From assembly GCF_022539665.2 (NCBI RefSeq), contig NC_081340.1:5951357-6015356 (forward strand): DNA of 64,000 nt. Direction: 5' to 3'. Every line of letters begins with the position of its first letter. Positions within the stretch are counted from its first letter, which is position 1. The DNA comes from Daphnia carinata. Lineage: Eukaryota > Arthropoda > Branchiopoda > Diplostraca > Daphniidae. The position numbers and the translations under genes are program-made. Under the pieces are notes generated by a model, which saw only the letters and a program-made list of their open reading frames with translations, had not been told where the DNA came from and made no database searches. Of this stretch, positions 59,684-64,000 are shown one piece after another.

Positions 59684-62600
59684 TTATTCTGAAAATGCCT
59701 TATTCTCTTCCCCTTTTTTTTCGTCACCTTCTTCATCGGAAGACGATGACGATGAATCAGTTTTGTCATTCACGGAAAGGCGTTTCTTTTCGTCCTCTTT
59801 TTCCTTTTGCTCGTCTTCGACGTACTTATAATTCCACGACATAGCGATGAAAAAAATGACTGCTATCCCCATGATACCAGCGAATAAGAAAAACTCATCC
59901 GCCTAACATACAAAAAAAGATCGTCACATGTTTGGGTAGGAAGTAATTTTTCTTGACATTGGTTTACTTGACTCATGTCAGACTGGAATTGGATCACAAT
60001 GATGTCAATCAAGTTACCAAAGGCGTCGACCAGATGCCAAATTGCCTGCATGACTGATTTCATGCTAATGGGTGCCTATATGGAAGGTGAGGAATTAACG
60101 ATATTACATCTCTTGATATATAACTCCATTACACACGGTATATCTACCATTACAAATAGACCTACCTGAGAATATGAAAACGAAAGCCCAGTAACCGAAA
60201 ACATGACTTCACCGACTGTAACAACAAAATACTGTGGCAGTAGCCAGAGGATGTTGACGCTATTTGGGGGTGTTACTTCTACGGTCATAACGTGCTGCGA
60301 ATAAATGAAATTAGATAGAGAAATCGAACAGTTGATCAGGTTAAAGAATAATTACGTAATAATCAGTTTCGTTTAGCGACTTTTGGATCACGACTCTGTA
60401 CACTCCGCCTTGAATGAGATTTTCCACTTGTCCAATGAATGATTCATTGTAAAACAGTTCGTACCTAAAAAAAAAAAAAAAGAAAAACGAAAGTGGTTTT
60501 CAATCTAGAATGTGATCGAAGATTACTAGAAATAACTTACGTTCCAATTTCAGTCTTTTGGTACTCGGTTTGAACAATATAGTTTATTTCCGGTGTCGTT
60601 GCAGCCGTTTCATTTAGTACGTAAGTATATTCGTAAGTCGTCTTTTTGCTTTCCTGTCGTATCCTTATGTTCGATCCAGCATGCTCTTCGAACGTATAGT
60701 CGTCCACGAAAAATCTGCGATATTTCAAAAGCTAGTATACTTGGCGGGTTCAGGTTTATCTTCTTACTCTAATAGTGGCAACCAAACTGTAGTACTTACG
60801 CAACGAACGGGTCTCCAGTATCAGATTTTTCCAGTTGCTCCTCGTTGTTCACGCGAGTTATTGTTAAGTTATTTTCGCGTTCAGTGATTAAGATCGAGTA
60901 ACCTTTTGTTCCTTTTCCTTTGCCTAGATTCACTTCTCCTGTATTAAAACCACCAGTGAATTGGATATAACTTCCACAATCCGGGTTTTCCAAGGAAGCA
61001 GTGGCAAAGATATCCTTATCTGCTTCTAGATCTTGCACAAACTTATATTCGTTTGCGTTGACAACTAGATCTCCATTTTTGTCTGTGACACGATACGTAA
61101 CGGTGACTTGGCAAGGCAAAGTGTTGATGAAGTTGAGCTGCATTCGACCGTCAGCGGGTATTGTCGCGTATGTCGGCTGAATGTAGAAAACAAATATTAG
61201 CAATTGAATAGTGCAAATGCGTTTGCAAAAGGTTTTACCTCAAGAGCGATCTCCAGGAAACCAGAAATAACAAAAGAAAGGCCACATAACACAAGACCAC
61301 AGCCGATTCGACGAAGTGGCGTCAATAGTCCGCTCTTTTTGAAACAAGGATAGATCACAGCTTCAAAAAGTGGGACCAGTAGCAAAATGAGCAGTGGATT
61401 AACAATTTGCATCTGATCAGGCTTGAGCACGAAACCTCCCAAGTCTCCATTCATTCGTGTCGCTTGGAAAGTCCATCGTGAACCCTATATGTACAATTAC
61501 ACAAATAAATCAAAGACTTAATTTATGCGATCAATAAATTTCATTTACCTGCTGATCGTAAAGTGCCCAAAAGACGGGTAACGGGATGAAAACAAATCCA
61601 ACAGCCAACACTCGCTTGACGTCCTCTATCAGCTGTTTGTCAAATTTGTCTAATGCATAATCCAACCAATGATCGTGTTTCTCTCCCTTAGACTTAAATC
61701 TGCGACTGATAGCATGCTACATCAAAATGCATAAAGAACATATTAAAATTGATTTGCAAAAGTACTAAACGTTCTAGGCAATACATACGCCAATGCACTT
61801 GAAGAATTCACCCATGATGTTGCCCTCTGGTTTCTTAATAGTGTACAATGGTTTACCAGCAATGAAGATTACTAGACATCAATGTAAGTTTTTAGATTGA
61901 AGAAAGATATCATTAATTTTGTTTTTCTTTTAAAGATATGTCACATACCGACGGCGACGACCATAAGGATGGCAGGGACACCAAAAGCCAATGGATAGCA
62001 CGTCTCGTCCCCGAAGCACTGGACATCTTCGCGAAGGATGGGTGTTATAAAGGTGGAAATCAATGATCCGGCATTAATAGAAAAGTAGAAGACGGAAAAG
62101 AATGCTTCAAGTTGTCTATCCTGTTGTGGACGGACAAATTGATCGCCTCCGAAAGCGGAAACGCAAGGCTTGATCCCGCCGGTACCGATTGCAATAATGA
62201 GCAAGCCCGTCATGGAAAACCCGCTAGAATAGTGAGCCCCACCCAAATAAAAAATGAGTTGATTAAAGTTATAAGCCAAAACTATTAATTACGTTTGCGG
62301 AAGGAAATTCGGTATGGCTGCAACAGCAAGCATGATGCTACCGAAAGCATAGATGCATGAAAGGATCGCAATAGTTCTTGGAATAGAAGAAAACGAATTA
62401 CGAGCGAAAAATTAGATTTGGCTTTATGGTTTCATACTTGAATTTTCCGAGATAAGTGTCAGCCAAGATGGCACCAGGAATCGGCGTGAAATAACATAAC
62501 ATAAGAAAAGTATGGTAGAGGACAGTGGCTTTGTCTTCGGAAAAATCAAGGATTTGTTTCATGTAGAGTGTCAAGACGGCTAAATTCAAATTTTATAACA

Positions 62601-63270
62601 TTTTAAACATTGTTAGATTAGAACATATGTTGAGCAAAAAGTTAACTTACTTCTCATGCCATAGTAATTAAATCTTTCACAGAATTCATTGGTTACGATG
62701 AAGAACACAGATTTCGGATATTTCAGTTTCTATAAGAAAGATATTGATTAATTTCACAAATGTCTATCAGAAAATTTACATGTTTTTGTCTCGATTAGTC
62801 ACTTACCACATTCTTATCAGGTTGTTCAACGTCCACGGGTAGTTTCTCAACTAGTGACAAATAATTTCACGTCAGCTTAATCAACGTCGAATACATTACG
62901 TTTAACATATCATAATGTGGGAAAAACACACGGTGATAGCCGCTACAATGATACGGCTACCTGTTTCAAACTAAGTATTTAAAGATTTTTTAAAATATTA
63001 AACTGAATGTCGACCCGTTTAATGGCTGCTGAGGGCAGAGTAGTTGATTTAGCAACTATTCCTTTCAAACTGAGCGCGTGTATAAACAGGAATCGAACAC
63101 GGAATAGAAAAATTATAGTTACGGTCAAGTGTAGCTGTTGGTGAATTAGGCTCTTCGTACGGCAGTAGGACAGCTTCGGTGGTTGTCGGTACAGCATCCG
63201 TAGTTGTCGATACAGAATCCACAGTTGTAGGTACACCCTCCGTCGAGGAGGTAGAGAATTTACGGCTCAT
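59684..63270 (-). CDS. Proton-coupled oligopeptide transporter (SLC15/PEPT family, Drosophila yin type)
   Basis: Fifteen-exon model: 63270-63123, 62850-62807, 62729-62651, 62579-62438, 62376-62293, 62223-61949, 61871-61789, 61716-61549, 61484-61239, 61176-60800, 60714-60541, 60464-60356, 60294-60166, 60075-59968, 59902-59684; 2385 nt, 794 aa (human PEPT1 708). The POT family features are clear: NEFCERFNYYGMRTVLTLY (E-x-x-E-R-type motif in helix 1), ADTYLGKFKTIAILS, GTGGIKPCVSAFGGDQF and the PTR2 signature FYFSINAGS. Multiple hydrophobic helices are interrupted by a large extracellular domain (exons 10-12) with N-glycosylation sites. It imports di- and tripeptides with protons, mainly in gut-type membranes. 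It differs from the family by a Thr/Val-rich N-terminal extension (exon 1) and a Ser-rich acidic cytosolic tail. Confidence 0.96.
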
Positions 63271-64000
63271 TATGACAAGAGTCTGTCTCCCACTGACTCC
63301 AACACGTCTGGAGAGACCCCTCTTCAACAAGCGTACCAATTAATGAAAAGTAAGTTTTGCTGGCCGTTTATCAAATATTTGAGACTCTAAACAACGAGAT
63401 AAGGAGAAATACAGCCAATACACTCTGCCTCTTACACACAAACTTGATGGTTGGCTACCCTCACCTTCATAACTCGACAAGAGTGATAACAACACGGACA
63501 CTATAGTACAACTACTTTAATCCAACATACGACTGTTTCCTTTTATAATCTAATTATTCGACAAGTTATAAGTACTTTGAAAACTATAGAGGAAAGAAGC
63601 CTCTACATCACAAAAAGAATGGAATGGGCTGCTATCAGAGCAAGCAACTTGTAGTCCAAGTTGAAGCCAATAGTATTAAGTGGCATCTTAACAAATTGGT
63701 CGACCAGTACGTCTAATCTTTAAATAAGATCAGAAACCACAGTTTCTAATAGAGCAGCGATAAGTTGCCTTGCCCATCAAAAATGAAGTGTCTACAGTGT
63801 CGACAATAACTGGATACTGGCAGCCAAGGACAACATTAATGTCACAATTGGCAAACGTCAAAACAATCGTTTTTTACTGACATTATGTGGTCAAAAAACC
63901 ACTACCAAAATTTTAACACCGTTTTGATTTGGAACGCAGTGTTGGGTTCCCACTTTCGACCTATTTGAAAAGTCACGTGTGTTTTATCAATGCTACAGTG
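63271..64000. other. Upstream region of the peptide transporter
   Basis: Promoter and 5' UTR side of the minus-strand transporter up to the window edge. The frame running above ATG 63270 has no earlier ATG (only TTG at 63339). No other gene or repeat was recognised. Confidence 0.5.

Noticed and set aside
1-64000. CRISPR arrays, bacterial operons, ribosome binding sites, prophage
   Set aside because: The sequence is clearly eukaryotic with spliced genes; no regularly spaced direct-repeat array was seen.

Overview
This 64-kb window is nuclear DNA of an arthropod, most likely a cladoceran crustacean such as Daphnia. The evidence is multi-exon genes with many 60-110 bp introns and clean GT/AG borders, animal regulators (Mediator, SNAPc, NatC, proteasome ADRM1), and cuticle or cell-adhesion genes typical of arthropods (a masquerade-type clip-domain pseudoprotease and a group I chitin deacetylase). 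The species is an inference. Exon models were built by hand from splice sites, reading-frame continuity and remembered family sequence. Most complete models come out as an exact multiple of three across all exons.

Layout. 1-5.4 kb (-): 5' part of a PX-SH3-RhoGAP gene (ARHGAP32/33 or CdGAPr type), whose RhoGAP domain lies beyond the left edge. 8.0-11.8 kb (+): SNAPC4, with MED27 tail-to-tail on the - strand, 53 bp away (11.9-13.1 kb). 16.3-23.1 kb (+): a secreted SMOC/Pentagone-like protein. 24.0-25.3 kb (-): glutaminyl cyclase. 26.4-37.1 kb: a nested transposon and repeat block. 37.4-38.0 kb (+): PRA1/RABAC1, tail-to-tail with ADRM1/Rpn13 (38.3-39.9 kb, -). 40.8-45.8 kb (-): masquerade-like pseudoprotease. 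49.9-52.3 kb (-): chitin deacetylase. 54.3-57.9 kb (-): NAA35, head-to-head (196 bp) with PTER (58.1-59.5 kb, +). 59.7-63.3 kb (-): SLC15 oligopeptide transporter.

The genes do not form one pathway. They are mostly housekeeping genes packed in convergent or divergent pairs, separated by A/T-rich gaps with many homopolymer tracts.

The most unusual part is 26.4-37.1 kb. Three copies of an unrecognised, intron-containing gene-like repeat lie there. Two face each other as a 4.7-kb palindrome around a 535-bp spacer carrying tRNA-like sequences. The third is broken by a 753-bp terminal-inverted-repeat element and by a 2.35-kb insertion with an 8-bp target duplication. That insertion itself holds SINE-like sequences and a 525-bp hAT-like element with its own perfect 8-bp duplication. 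A second oddity is a GTC-rich, strongly strand-asymmetric tract at 48.5-49.6 kb.
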